This document shows, one piece after another, positions 50,149 through 61,822 of a stretch of 64,000 nt of DNA (positions are counted from its first letter, which is position 1; every line of letters begins with the position of its first letter). This DNA comes from Parapristionchus giblindavisi (Eukaryota > Nematoda > Chromadorea > Rhabditida > Diplogasteridae). Location: contig CALSFV010000002.1 in the NCBI GenBank assembly GCA_943737045.1, positions 992,001 through 1,056,000 of the forward strand, read 5' to 3'. The notes below the pieces were generated by a model that was not told where the DNA came from, did no database searches, and worked only from the letters and a program-made list of their open reading frames with translations. Both the position numbers and the translations under genes were made by a program.

Positions 50149-53100
50149 TTACTTTCCCTTCTTCTGCTTCTTCTTTCCTCCACTGGCAACGCCCTCATCG
50201 ATGGGGTTGGATGACGAACCGGTGTCATGAGCAGTCGCATCCTGCATAAATAAATCAATAAATAGGCATAACAATGAATAAATCAATAATGTGCAAGTGT
50301 ATACTTTCTGTGCGTTTCTCATCTGCGATCGCTTCTGGACGTACTCAAGGGCAAACTCCTTGACCTGCTCGCTCTCGCCCAGGATTCCGACCAAGTACTC
50401 TTCCACCTAGACTTGTCATTCGTTGATAATTGAAGGTCGGCAACAATTTTTACTAAGCAGATTTCCCTCGTTATGATGGAATTAAAGAATAAGAACAAGA
50501 CTAGATAATTTTCAAAAAAAATTTCCGACGTTTTTAACTGCAAAAATGGTTTGAAAACAAATCCTTTTATCCACTGCGTACTGCAATGACATTCAAGTGG
50601 TCCTGTTTAAAGCTACCGTACTTCTGTAGGATTGGTGAGATCGATGGAGGCAGCGAGAACATCAGCGTCGACGCTTTCGTTGAGAGACTGGAGACGAGTG
50701 ACGATCCAAGAACGGAATGTAGCCTCGGGAGTAGTGCCACTGGCCTTCTTCTTCTGAAACAACCGACCAATTAGTTGATCAATGTATCATACAAATCCAT
50801 AATATTCCTCCAAACATTCCACAAAAGTGCATTACAAGTCGTGTTAAGAAATCGTGATAAACGATTCACTTATTGAAGCAACATATCGATTCGGAATTGA
50901 TCTAATCAATCACAACAATATAAAGACAGTTATTTAATAACTTTGGGGGATGGTTCCCACTGAATGAAAAATTTATCTGGGCTTGCGAAAGTACCCGTAC
51001 AAGGGTCTAATTGCTAATCACTTACATCATCCGACTTCTTCTTCTCCAGAGTGTTCTTGGCGGGAGCGATAGTGGGCTTGGTGGACACAGCAGCGGTCTT
51101 CTATAAGCAATTCCATAAGTGATAAACAAAAAACTTTTGAAGAACCAGGATCGAAAACTGGTATTTTCTGCGATCAAAGCCTGGACAATTCAAGTTTCCT
51201 GTCTTCAATAAAAGACATTATCAAGATAAGAACACGAATCCTCTTTAAATATCTCGTAAGAAATGCATTCAGCCAAAAACATAAGGCCTTACAGAATCAC
51301 AACCTGCATCATTCCTGTTTCATACCAGCAGTCCAAAATCATATGACCACTTCTGCTACTTTTCACGAACTGATCACAAAACAAACTTGTTTACCGGCGA
51401 AATTGTGGAACTGTTTGTTGCACTAGTTTGGATGGGCACGTGCACACTCCTGTCCAGTATTAATACATAGGCAACTGGGAATAGCAAGGGTACGAGAAAG
51501 TGGCGACTCTGCGCTTTGCGTTCCAAAGTGTGCAAAAACCATAATATTATTACAGTACCTTGGTTTGAGGCTTCACCTTGACATAGCGTACTTGCGAAGG
51601 AGTACTCATCACACCACCACCTCCCCTTGGAAGGCCGCCTGAAAACAGTCAGCGATTAGAATGAGATTTTATATTTAATTCCAGACATTTCATCCACTAT
51701 CTTAAATATTTTTTTTGAATTGCTCCTACATGATCCGCCGATTCTAGAGAAAATTTTGGGAGTCCTTCGAGATGCGTGAACATATCCACTGCGCCGATAT
51801 TACAAAATTATTTTGTCAAATACTCGCTAAAAGGTCGATAAGCAGAGGTTGTTGATTTCCAAAATGCGGCTAAGTTTTAAAAAAATCCAGCCAGTAAACG
51901 TACTCGTCTTGGGCAGTACGCGACTGGTGCTGCTGGACGCGTGCGAAATGGAGATGGTGCCGTTGCTGATTGCGCATTCTTCTTCGTGGCTTCCATAATC
52001 GCAGCCGCCAGACGTTCACGCTCCGCTTTGACCTCTTGACGCTCTTTCTGAATGGCCTGTCTCTCAGCCTCCAGTCTTTCCTCTGCCTGTCTCTTCTGTT
52101 CTTCATATTCTCTCTTCGTACGCGCCATCTCCTCCTGGATATGTTACGTTATTGATTCGATATTGTGATTGTTTTGATCGATAAATTGTTTACTAAAATG
52201 AAATCACTATAATAACACCGCCAATATTTATTGGAAATCGCAAAACATTATTGATTGACGGTTAGATCAAGGATCAAAGATCACCCACCTCGAATCGTTC
52301 ATTGTCCAATCGCCTCTCACGATCCAGTCGTTCGCGTTGGGATTCGACCTGAGCGAAGAGATTGTTCAACGTTTAAGATAATAACATCAACAAATTAGAG
52401 GCAAAACTGAATCGCCAAATAAATTTTAAAATATTTTAGATACGCTTATTTTCAGTAATCAGTAAACTCTGACCTGTCGACCCATGTCCATCATCCTTCT
52501 CTCCTCTTCCAATCGCTACAAGAGATCAAAGATCAAAAACAGTGATGAAAAATCGATTAGTAGTATTAAACAGTACCTCCCTCTCCATGAGATGTGCGTA
52601 GCTGACCGTATGCGTTGGTACGTGCAATTCCTGTTGCACCCACGTGCCGCGAGCATCAGTACTGTAAGCGCAGGAGACATTATATCGATTTGCTCAAATT
52701 AAAAATTTATTTTGGTCAAATTACCGATTCATGAGATCATCATTAATGTGACCGGGTCCGAGAATATCCTCATTAAAGAGCGGTATTGCAGTTCGGGGCG
52801 TCTGCCTGTTCATCTCCTATAATAACATTGGAATTATCGATTCATCACATTCGCTTTTAATTCAAATTTCTAATTACCTTCCCAGTTTCAAGCATATCGT
52901 TGGGTACCGCTTGGCGTTTTGCCGGAGATTAAAGATTACCTTCGAGCTTTTTTTCGTAGCAAAACTGTTCGAGTAGTATGATAGAGATTCATCACATGAA
53001 GCGAAGGACATTTGATATTGCTTGATGATATGTTTGATGCTTGTTATGCACATTGAAAGTACAACTTTTAAGGCAAGAAGAGAGCGCATACCCGATTTGC

Positions 53101-56100
53101 ATGCCTGACACTTTCCCATTGTCCCTCACGCTAATTTCCATACAAAATTACCATTCTGCCCGTGTTAATCGTTGCGGGAGTCAGTCATGCCAACTCAAGG
53201 GTCCGATTCTTTAAGAGAAAGAGCATGGCCTTCTTTTTTATCGGCAACGAAATTGTGCGGCTTTCTCGCCTGGACTACTAGAGAGAACTTAATTGTGAAC
53301 GAGCTTGGGTAGCACGGGTCCACTCCTATCCATTATTAAGAGGCCTGCTCCCTAAGACTCGATCATATTCGACCACCCCCGGACACGTGCGCTAGCAATG
53401 AGAACTGGGAGTCCATACTTGGGTGTTAGGAGTGTCACCGGCCCTTATTACACAAAACAGCAGAAATTTCCTGTTTGTGCCCTCAGGCTATTTAAAAAAA
53501 ATAATTTTAACAAAAAACGTTAAAAAATCATAATTTTTCAAATTGTTGAGATGAAGTCTAAATAACATTTGCGATGCGTCTAGGGTGCACAGAGGTTGCT
53601 AATACACTATTAGCATCGAATGTGCGTTGATTCCTAAATCACTTTTTAGACTCAAAATTATGGTTTTTTCGGACAAATTATCGCTTGTTGTAGATTGCTG
53701 CAAAGATTTCCGACCAGGTATTGTAGCCTAAGCAATTCTGCATTGATTTCACTTAAAACCGGATTCTTCCCGTTAGACCATCTTGCCGAAATTTTCGTTC
53801 GAATTTCCGTCATCGATGGTTTTCCCGAACAAATGTATTTTTCAAACGTATTTTCCAAACGATTGGTGCGGAATTGTGCTCTACACAAAGTTTCGAGGTG
53901 AGACCAGTAAAATGACACAAAACGCCCATCACCTGGATCAATTTGAAAATTTCGATTTTCACGACCCGGGGGTCATGGTCCGAAAATTTCCAAATTTCTC
54001 AAGTTTGAAATGTTTTCATTTATGTGGCTTGTTGTGAAGTACTAATGCTGTGAATAATATTCAGCCAATGCTCAATGGCTGATCTCTCCTTTCAACCATT
54101 TTTTCGAAAATTTTCATTCTGATTGCGTGCGAAAAATCAGAATTGTGTTTGAATAAGTTTCCAACTTGCTTTCTGTAACATTCTGTCATAGTACTTTGCA
54201 ATGTACATTATTAATATGAAAATCGTTTATTTTCGAAAATTCATAAAATTCAATTTGAGTGCCTACTTTCACGGCAAATTGCTAAAATATTGCAGTTTTT
54301 CGACTCGAATGCTGCGACAATGAGCAAATGACAATGACAATGTGAAGTTTCATGATGAGTGAAACATAGTAGAACTGGAATCCCGTCATTCGGCTCACTT
54401 TTGAAAAATCGATTTCCATGACCCCGGGGTCATGGTAAAAAAATATGAATTTTCGAAATTGAACGATTTTCATATTGATTATGCACATTGTAAAGTACTA
54501 TGATAGAATGTTACAGAAAGTAAGTTGGAAACTGATTCAAGCACAATTCTGATTTTTCGCACGTAATCAGAATGAAAATTTTCGAAAAAATGGTTGAAAA
54601 TATAGATCAGCCATTGAGCATTGGTTGAATATTATTCACATCATTAGTACTTCACAATAAGCCACATAAATTAAAACATTTCAAACTTGAGAAATTTTGA
54701 AATTTTCAGACCATGACCCCCGGGTCATGAAAATCGAAATTTTCAAATTGATCCAAGTGATGGGCTTCTTGTGCCATTTTACTGGTCTCACCTCGAAACT
54801 TTGTGTAGAGCACAATTCCGCACCAATCGTTTGGAAAATACGTTTGAAAAATACATTTGTTCGGGAAAACCATCGATGACGGAAATTCGAACGAAAATTT
54901 CGGCAAGATGGTCTAACGGGAAGAATCCGGTTTTAAGTGAAATCAATGCAGAATTGCTTAGGCTACAATACCTGGTCGGAAATCTTTGCAGCAATCTACA
55001 ACAAGCGATAATTTGTCCGAAAAAACCATAATTTTGAGTCTAAAAAGTGGTTTAGGAATCAACGCACATTCGATGCTAATAGTGTATTAGCAACCTCTGT
55101 GCACCCTAGACGCATCGCAAATGATATTTAGACTTCATCTCAACAATTTGAAAAATTATGATTTTTTAACGTTTTTTTATTAAAATTATTTTTTTAAATA
55201 GCCTGAGGGCATAAACAGGAAATTTCTGCTGTTTTGTGTAATAAGGGCCGGTGACACTCCTAACACCCAAGTATGGACCCCCAGTTCCCATTGCTAGCGC
55301 ACGTGTCCGGGGGGTGGTCGAGTATAAACGGCCATCTCTCTTAATACACCGGCAACTGGAAATAACAAATGTGCGAGTACGATGAATGAACTTTGCCTCT
55401 CATATCGAGCTAAATTTTTTGCTCGACATAACATGATTACAATACCTCGATATCCATTAACCTCTCGGCGACTGGATAGATCCGCGGGGTTCCTGAATTA
55501 AAATAATTATTTAAAAAAATAATATTATATATTTCACTCTAATTTTAAGACATCGGCTCAGTAAGATTCCAGGAAGTGCCGGACATCGAACTCACCGATT
55601 TGGCCCAAATTTTTTTTTATGGATACCCCCATGGGCCCCCATCACAAAATGGGTATTCATTTGGGCTGGTTCCTTGAAACACAGATGTGGCGGGTTTTCG
55701 AAATTTGAAAACTCGATTTTCACCAGAAAAAAATTTAGCGACCTAGGACTAATGTTAGTGCCGATTAATTATAAGTAGAAATAGGCAACAAAAACTGGCT
55801 ATATGACGGTCCGGAGATCCGATCGCAAACTGATTTTTTTACCTCCTTAAAACATTCTAAAATTATTTAAAATTTTAAAACAAAAAAGTGCAGTCCAATT
55901 TTTGCCTTATCTTATAGAGCAAAAAATTCTGCGTCGAATAAGGGAAAAAAATCAAAAATCGAAGGACCCGTCTTTTGAGATAAATGAACCTGAAGATGAC
56001 CCGAAAATATTTTTGTTTTCAAACCCCCTCATATTTGTACTCACATTGAAGAGCTCGTCGAGTAGAACAACTTTCATGTTGAACGTTTTGTCTGAAACTC

Positions 56101-59100
56101 ATGTACAAGAGAAATACATGAATTAAGATTTATTGGATCCAAATCTTTATTATCGCTTGTATCTTGAGAACAAACGACTTTCATAGAATACGACCAACAT
56201 AAAAAATGATGTACTTGACGAGTTCTTTAAAATGAGTATAAACATGGCAAGGTTTCGACAACTTTTTTTTTCAATACTAATTTCCTGGCCATTTTTTTCA
56301 GCATGGGGGTCTACAATTTTTTTTCGTGAAACAATAAAGTAGGTATGGATTTTTGCGTTCTACAATATAGGCGTAATCGCTTTGTACACAAAAAATATTT
56401 TACTTTCGTTTTACTCAAAATTGTGTGAACAACCGTGCGAATAAATAAAACTCATGTATTTCTCTTGCACATGAGTATCAGACAAAACCTTCAACATGAA
56501 AGTTGTTCTACTCGACGAGCTCTTCAATATGAGTACAAACATGAGGGGGTTTGAAAACAAAAATATTTTCGGGTCATCTTCAGGTTCATTTATCTCAAAA
56601 GACGGGTCCTTCGATTTTTGATTTTTTCCCCTTATTCGACGCGGAATTTTTTGCTCTATAAGATAAGGCAAAAATTGGACTGCACTTTTTTGTTTTAAAA
56701 ATATTTTATTTTCGTTTCACTCAAAATTAGCAGAAAAACGTGTGTAACTCTCTTGTACATAAGTTTCAGACAAAACGTTCAACATGAAAGTTGTTCTACT
56801 CGACGAGCTCTTCAATATGAGTACAAACATGAGGGGGTTTGAAAACAAAAATATTTTCGGGTCATCTTCAGGTTCATTTATCTCAAAAGACGGGTCCTTC
56901 GATTTTTGATTTTTTTCCCTTATTCGACGCGGAATTTTTTGCTCTATAAGATAAGGCAAAAATTGGACTGCACTTTTTTGTTTTAAAATTTTAAATAATT
57001 TTAGAATGTTTTGAGGAGGTAAAAAAATCAGTTTGCGATCGGATCTCCGGACCGTCGTATAGCCAGTTTTTGTTGTCTATTTCTACTTATAATTAATCGA
57101 CACTAACATTGGTCCTAGGTCGCTCCATTTTTTTCTGGTGAAAATCGAGTTTTCAAATTTCGAAAACCCGCCACATCTGTGTTTCAAGGAACCAGCCCAA
57201 ATGAATACCCATTTTGTGATGGGGGCCCATGGGGGTATCCATAAAAAAATTTTGGGCCAAATCGGTGAGGTCGATGTCCGGGGTCACTGGCTCAACCCTC
57301 GAATTTTACTGAGCCGGTGTCTTAAATAAAACTTTCTTCGTGCTTCAGAAATTTTAAAATATAGTATGATAATCGCGGAAACAGTGGGGGTTAGTATCGT
57401 AAATTCCGCCTCTGCGATTGCATTGCAGCAACATTAGAAGGGTGTACCCGAGAATTTATGTGCCAATTCATTTAGCACAAAAAATCGCATAAATTACTTT
57501 ATGATAATTCGATCAATGAAATGCATAAAATCATAGAAGTATTTTACAAAAGTATTTTACATTTTTTTTTGAAAACGTTGCCGCATTTTGAAAATCTATA
57601 TAACGTAGTAATTCGAATTATGAACCAATTGCAAACAAAAATACTATTATTTTTATTACAACATCGCATGAACAAGTTGATCGCTAACATAAATTCAGTA
57701 GGCGCTGCCAAAAAATCTGCGAAAAATATCACAGGTGAACACTGACCTAACTTATCCGATTTTGACAAAATTCGCACAGAAATAAAACCGATTTGGTGAT
57801 GGCGCACTAAAAAATAGTGGAAAACGGAAAATGGCGACTTTCCAGGTCTAAAAAAGCACCTGGAAAATCGAAAATTTGAATTCGCGGGCGCGAAAAAAGG
57901 TGCGGGAATTCAAATTCTGGCTTTCCAACTGCGGTTTTCTGCGGTTTAAAAAGGATGTTAAGCAGGAAATCAAGTTCCTACACTTCATAAAGGTCGAAAA
58001 ATGAAATTTCGGTTTTATTTAAGTTTTATAACCGCAGAAAATCGCAGTCAGAAAACCGCGAATTCAAATTTCGAGTTTCCATTTTCGGTTTTCCAGTGTA
58101 CTTTTTTAGACCCCGGAAAGTCGCCATTTTCCGTTTTCCACTATTTTTTAGTGCGCCATAAAGTTCACTCGAAAATGAAATTTTTTTCGTCCCAGCCACA
58201 CGGTTTTTTTAAATCTCGCAATTGAAAGAATAGAAAGTTTGAAACGGGGATTAAGCGGGTGCACAATAATAAAGGAATGATTGAATTTATTCATGATCAC
58301 TGTCTTCGACTGTTCATGCATAGTTGGGAGAGGAATTCTCTGAGGAAGAGGAAGAGGGGGGATGAAGTGAGGTACACAGTTAAACCGGTAAGAGAAAGAG
58401 AGGAAGAGATTGACGGGGGAAGAGAGCGAGGCGAGAAAGAGAGAGAAATAGAGGGAGGAAGAGGGTTTCGAGAAAGATGGGGAGGGAGAGGGAGAGATGA
58501 ATAAAAGTACGAAACAGATAAATAGACAGAAAGATATGTAAGATATTAGGGCATGAAATCTTTTTTTTTGGCGCAAAGCCCATCGGGTTCCGTGCGCATA
58601 GCCTTCTCTCCCAAGAATAGGAAAATTTCCAGTCGATTGTTATGAAAAAATTCCGTATAGCCATACGCATAGCCTCCCCCCAATGATCCCATCTAAGATA
58701 AAGATTGATCCAACACATAGAGGTAAAGAGGCAGTATTTCTAATACCCTTATTTTTAGTAATCTTCATTATATACTGACCGGAACCTTCTTCCAGATCGA
58801 CTCGCGCGTCTCCGGGAGGGCCCATCTGTGACACTAAAAGAGATCACAGATCAAATACAGAAATGAAAAATCGATGAGCAGCAAAGAATCGAGAGGGAGG
58901 GAGAGAGGGAAATAGACAGCGAGAGATTGGTACTATATAGAATGTGAAGAGGCAGTAGAGAGAATAATGTGAGAACTGGAGAAAGCAAAAAGATATGACA
59001 TGAATTATCAATTGTTTTCATCTCTCGTTCACTCAATCTCTCACTCCTTATCAGACATGTATTAGGCTGTATCGAGCGTCCTGACGACTTCGATGCTGTG

Positions 59101-59271
59101 GGGGAAATGGCAACAGATGGCTTAATCTCTAAGAATTCTCGAGTGCCCCACTGTGTCGATTGATTATGTTGTAGACGGTGTTGCGATTTATGCGATCTTG
59201 GCATTGGTGAGCGCGTGAAAACTCCTGATTGCCTTCCCCATTGTACTATCACATTGCCTGTTTTCTCACAC

Positions 59272-59365
<94 letters not shown>

Positions 59366-59555
59366 GCATTAGCAGAGTATACGGAAAATTCACATTACAT
59401 TGGGTAAATATCTAACAAAAATCATGAAGGGTTAAACGGGGGAAGATTGAAAAAATTAATCGATTAATACATACTGCGAGGATTTGAGAGCTGCGCCAAA
59501 GTTCCGACCGGAGCCAATCTCCGCGCGGTTCGATCGTCCCTCCAAGTTTTGTACT
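50149..59555 (-). CDS. GIGYF (PERQ)-like protein, 13 visible exons, 5' end missing
   Basis: Minus-strand exons, from 5': 59475-59555, 58780-58833, 55446-55492, 52725-52816, 52577-52661, 52474-52515, 52289-52348, 51900-52134, 51559-51638, 51026-51100, 50622-50753, 50305-50406, 50149-50241 (TAA at 50149-50151). All join in phase through GT-AG introns, giving about 391 residues. A charged coiled coil (LMERERLEEERRMMDMGRQ onward, to about MEATKKNAQ) precedes a low-complexity, Lys-rich linker and a C-terminal helical domain (FRSWIVTRLQSLN, EVEEYLVGILGE, VKEFALEYVQKR) closely matching the end of GIGYF1/2, translational repressors that partner the cap-binding protein 4EHP. It ends KKKQKKGK, shorter than the vertebrate tail. 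The GYF domain and 4EHP-binding motif are not in the window. The 51900 donor (GTTTAC) is weak but is the only one that keeps phase; the two most upstream exons are less certain. Confidence 0.78.
53340..55340. mobile_element. 2.0-kb palindromic TTAA-flanked element in an intron
   Basis: Arms of about 0.9 kb: the left at about 53365-54245 (GACCACCCCCGGACACGTGC) is mirrored by the right at about 54440-55325 (GCACGTGTCCGGGGGGTGGT), with an unpaired middle. TTAA borders both sides (53336-53339 and 55341-55344). A related intron at 51101-51558 shows the uninterrupted target. Open frames of 86 codons in the two arms are mirror copies of each other and not genes. The loop holds a perfect 20-bp palindrome. 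Confidence 0.88.
54416..54435. repeat. Perfect 20-bp palindrome in the foldback loop
   Basis: CCATGACCCCGGGGTCATGG. Close relatives occur in both arms of the same element (around 53961-53978 and 54711-54730), so the motif is present three times. Confidence 0.8.
55549..57321. mobile_element. 1.77-kb TTAA-flanked element with long inverted arms
   Basis: Termini GACATCGGCTCAGTAAGATT and ...TACTGAGCCGGTGTC, with TTAA on both sides (55545-55548, 57322-57325). Arms of about 0.45 kb pair with one another. The two subtermini differ: the left has the GTGCCGGACATCG type, the right the CCAGTGACCCCGGACATCG type (inverted). Between the arms lie three copies of an internal unit of about 250 bp. No transposase is seen, so it is non-autonomous; TTAA specificity suggests mobilisation by a piggyBac-type transposase. 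Confidence 0.88.
55890..56980. repeat. Three internal 250-bp units, one plus and two minus
   Basis: Copies at about 55895-56125 (+), 56411-56670 (-) and 56717-56975 (-) share AACTTTCATGTTGAA, ACGAGCTCTTCA-like and GATAAGGCAAAAATTGGACT blocks. Each shows an open frame of similar sequence (LIEQKIPRRIREKNQKS), which reflects copying of the unit; coding function is unproven. Confidence 0.75.
57326..57800. other. Intronic stretch without a recognised feature
   Basis: AT-rich sequence between two mobile elements within the long intron of the GIGYF-like gene; nothing identifiable. Confidence 0.4.
57801..58158. mobile_element. 358-bp foldback element
   Basis: Ends GGCGCACTAAAAAATAGTGG and mirrored CCACTATTTTTTAGTGCGCC. 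Pairing continues through GGAAAATGGCGACTTTCC / GGAAAGTCGCCATTTTCC and the inner TGCGGTTTTCTGCGG / CCGCAGAAAATCGCA blocks, so nearly the whole element folds. Target duplication is not clear (possibly AT). Non-coding. Confidence 0.85.
58322..58503 (+). repeat. Purine-rich (A+G) tract
   Basis: About 180 nt of plus strand almost free of pyrimidine runs (GAGGAAGAGGAAGAGG, AGAGAGAAATAGAGGGAGG), inside an intron of the minus-strand gene. Prone to form triplex or slipped structures. Confidence 0.7.
59273..59363. repeat. (GA)45 microsatellite
   Basis: About 45 GA dinucleotides with one AAAG interruption, in the intron between the first two visible exons of the GIGYF-like gene. Long perfect tract, probably length-polymorphic. 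Confidence 0.95.
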
Positions 59556-59737
59556 CTGAATAAAACATACCATTACGTTTATCAATGTTAACATCTCTAT
59601 CGTAACTTTCAAGGTGCATTCCGAAATTGGATTCAGCTCAGGACTTTGCATTTTACGCTAAGCACAAACTCTCAAAATAATGTGACATATTAACAAAAAT
59701 TAGAAATTTGGAAAAAAAATACAATTTCACTTGATTT

Positions 59738-59836
59738 ACTCTGGTATTTCAAAACTTGAAGTGTACTTGCAATTTCACTTTAAGTAGACTTGTAAGTCTA
59801 CTTCAAGTGAAACGTAAGTCTTACTTTTCGAAATTA
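59738..59836. repeat. Short palindromic element
   Basis: Core TTTCACTTTAAGTAGACTT mirrored by AAGTCTACTTCAAGTGAAA, preceded by CTCTGGTATTTCAAAAC. It resembles the element at 63623-63828 in its opening CTCTGGTATTT and its central TAGACTTGYAAGTCTA core. Confidence 0.6.
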
Positions 59837-59865
59837 AATAAAAATTTTCGCATAGCCCAGATTAA

Positions 59866-61352
59866 GACACCGGCTCGGTAAGATTCGAGGGTTGAGCCAG
59901 TGACCCCGGACATCGACCTCACCGATTTGGCTCAAAATTTTTTTGTGGATACCCCCATGGCCTCCCATCACAAAATGGGTATTCACTTGGGCTGGGTCCT
60001 TGAAACATAAATGTGGCGGGTTCTCGAAATTTGAAAACTCGATTTTCACCAAAAAAAAGTGGAGCGACCTAGGTTCAATGTTAGTGTCGATTAATTACAA
60101 GTATGCCTAGACAACAAAAACTCGCTATAGGACGGTTCGGATATCCGATCGCAAACTGATTTTTTTACCTCCTCAAAACACATTAAAATTAATTAAAATT
60201 TTAAATTACAAAATCGCACAATTATTTTTGCCTTATCTTATAGAGCAAAAAATTCCGCGTCGAATGAGGTTAAAAAATAAAAAATCGATAGACCCCTATT
60301 TTGAGAAAAATGGGCCTGACCATGACTCGAAAATATTTTTGTTTTTAAAACCCCTCATGTTTGTACTCATATTGAAGAGCTCGTCGAGTAGAACAACTTT
60401 CATGTTGAAGGTTTTGGCTGAAACTCATGTACAAGAGAGATACACACGATTTTGCACAAAAATATTTTTATTTCGCTTAACTCAAAATTGGTCACAAAAT
60501 CGTGTGTATCTCTCTTGTACATGAGTTTCAGACAAAACGTTCAACATGAAAGTTGTTCTACTCAAAAAGATCTTCAATATGAGCACAAACATGAGGTGGT
60601 CTGAAAACAAAAATATTTTCGAGTCATGGTCAGGCACATTTTTCTCAAAATAGGGGTCTATCGATTTTTTAACTTTTACACTCATTCGACGCGGAATTTT
60701 TAGCTCTATAAGATGAGGTAAAGATTGGACTGCGATGTTTTGTTTTAAAAATATTTTATTTTCGTTTTCCTCAAAATTGCAGGAAAACGTGTGAAACTCT
60801 CTTGTACATGAGTTACAAACAAAACGTTCAACATTAAAGTTGTTCTACTCGACGATCTCTTCAATATGAGTACAAACATGAGGGGTTTTAAAAACAAAAA
60901 TATTTTCGAGTCACCCATTTTTCTCAAAATAGGGGTTTATCGATTTTTCAATTTTTGCCCTCTTTCGACGCGGAATTTTTTGCTCTATAAGATATGGCAA
61001 AAATAATTGTGCGATTTTGTAATTTAAAATTTTAATTAATTTTAATGTGTTTTGAGGAGGTTAAAAAATCAGTTTGCGATCGGATATCCGAACCGTCCTA
61101 TAGCGAGTTTTTGTTGTCTAGGCATACTTGTAATTAATCGACACTAACATTGAACCTAGGTCGCTCCACTTTTTTTTGGTGAAAATCGAGTTTTCAAATT
61201 TTGAGAACCCGCCACATTTATGTTTCAAGGACCCAGCCCAAATGAATACCCATTTTGTGATGTGGGGCCATGGGGGTATCCACAAAAAAATTTTGAGCCA
61301 AATCGGTGAGGTCGATGTCCGGCACTACCGGGAGTCTTTCTGAGCCGGTGTC
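59866..61352. mobile_element. 1.49-kb TTAA-flanked element, same family as 55549-57321
   Basis: Termini GACACCGGCTCGGTAAGATT and ...TCTGAGCCGGTGTC with TTAA at 59862-59865 and 61353-61356. Long inverted arms (CGATTTGGCTCAAAATTTTT and so on) enclose three copies of the internal unit at about 60230-60470 (+), 60482-60720 (-) and 60745-61010 (-). Non-autonomous. Confidence 0.88.
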
Positions 61353-61470
61353 TTAAGATCTATCTATATTGGGTTCCAACAACGAAAATGTTTTAAAACA
61401 ACTCTGTAAAGGGTTTAATCCATTTCGTGGGCTGAAGGAATGAGTGCTCGAGTCTTTTGGACATTGTGTC

Positions 61471-61591
61471 TTAAAATAATAATAAGGTACTTCTCATTAT
61501 ATTCCAATCGATATCCTCGGCTCCTACCCAAAGTACAACATCGGCGAACGCTATCGAAATGTAGACAAATCCAGTGACGCCGATTATCCAT
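61471..61591 (-). CDS. Last exon of a membrane protein (second hydrophobic segment)
   Basis: A strong acceptor (CTTGTTTTTTTTAG on the minus strand) precedes 39 codons and a TAA at 61471-61473. The start phase (one base, then TGG) matches the two-base end of the exon at 62342-62446, giving an Arg at the join. It encodes a hydrophobic stretch, WIIGVTGFVYISIAFADVVL, then an acidic turn and a short hydrophobic tail ending in LLLF. Family unrecognised. Confidence 0.45.
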
Positions 61592-61822
61592 CTAAAAAAA
61601 CAAGAGTTAAATTGTTGAAATTTATCAGTTCGTTAATATTTTGAATCTTAATATACTTCAAACATTTCTTTACCATACAACTATTGAACAATAATCGATA
61701 AATACAGCGTATACAAACCCTCACCTTTAAAGATGGTGGCCCGCGAATGTTCAGATAAATCACTACACCCCTCTTATGCGAATGCAAAGTAATATGCGAA
61801 GAGTTAGCGCAACCTCTCATCT

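Noticed and set aside
52878..52909. Possible extra exon of the GIGYF-like gene (minus strand, ending GGGAAG before GTAATT)
   Set aside because: Its acceptor would be CCAAG without a pyrimidine tract, and its phase does not fit the exon at 55446-55492, which joins directly and in frame to 52725-52816.
53658..55031. Pairs of 84-86-codon open frames on opposite strands
   Set aside because: The sequences are identical or nearly so because the arms are inverted copies; non-coding foldback DNA is the simpler explanation.
59056..59135. Possible minus-strand exon after CCCCCACAG
   Set aside because: No good donor in the needed phase; the exons on both sides (59475-59555 and 58780-58833) already join in frame.
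58851..59415. Open frames encoding long Ser-Leu or Arg-Glu repeats
   Set aside because: They translate the (GA)n microsatellite and its flanks.
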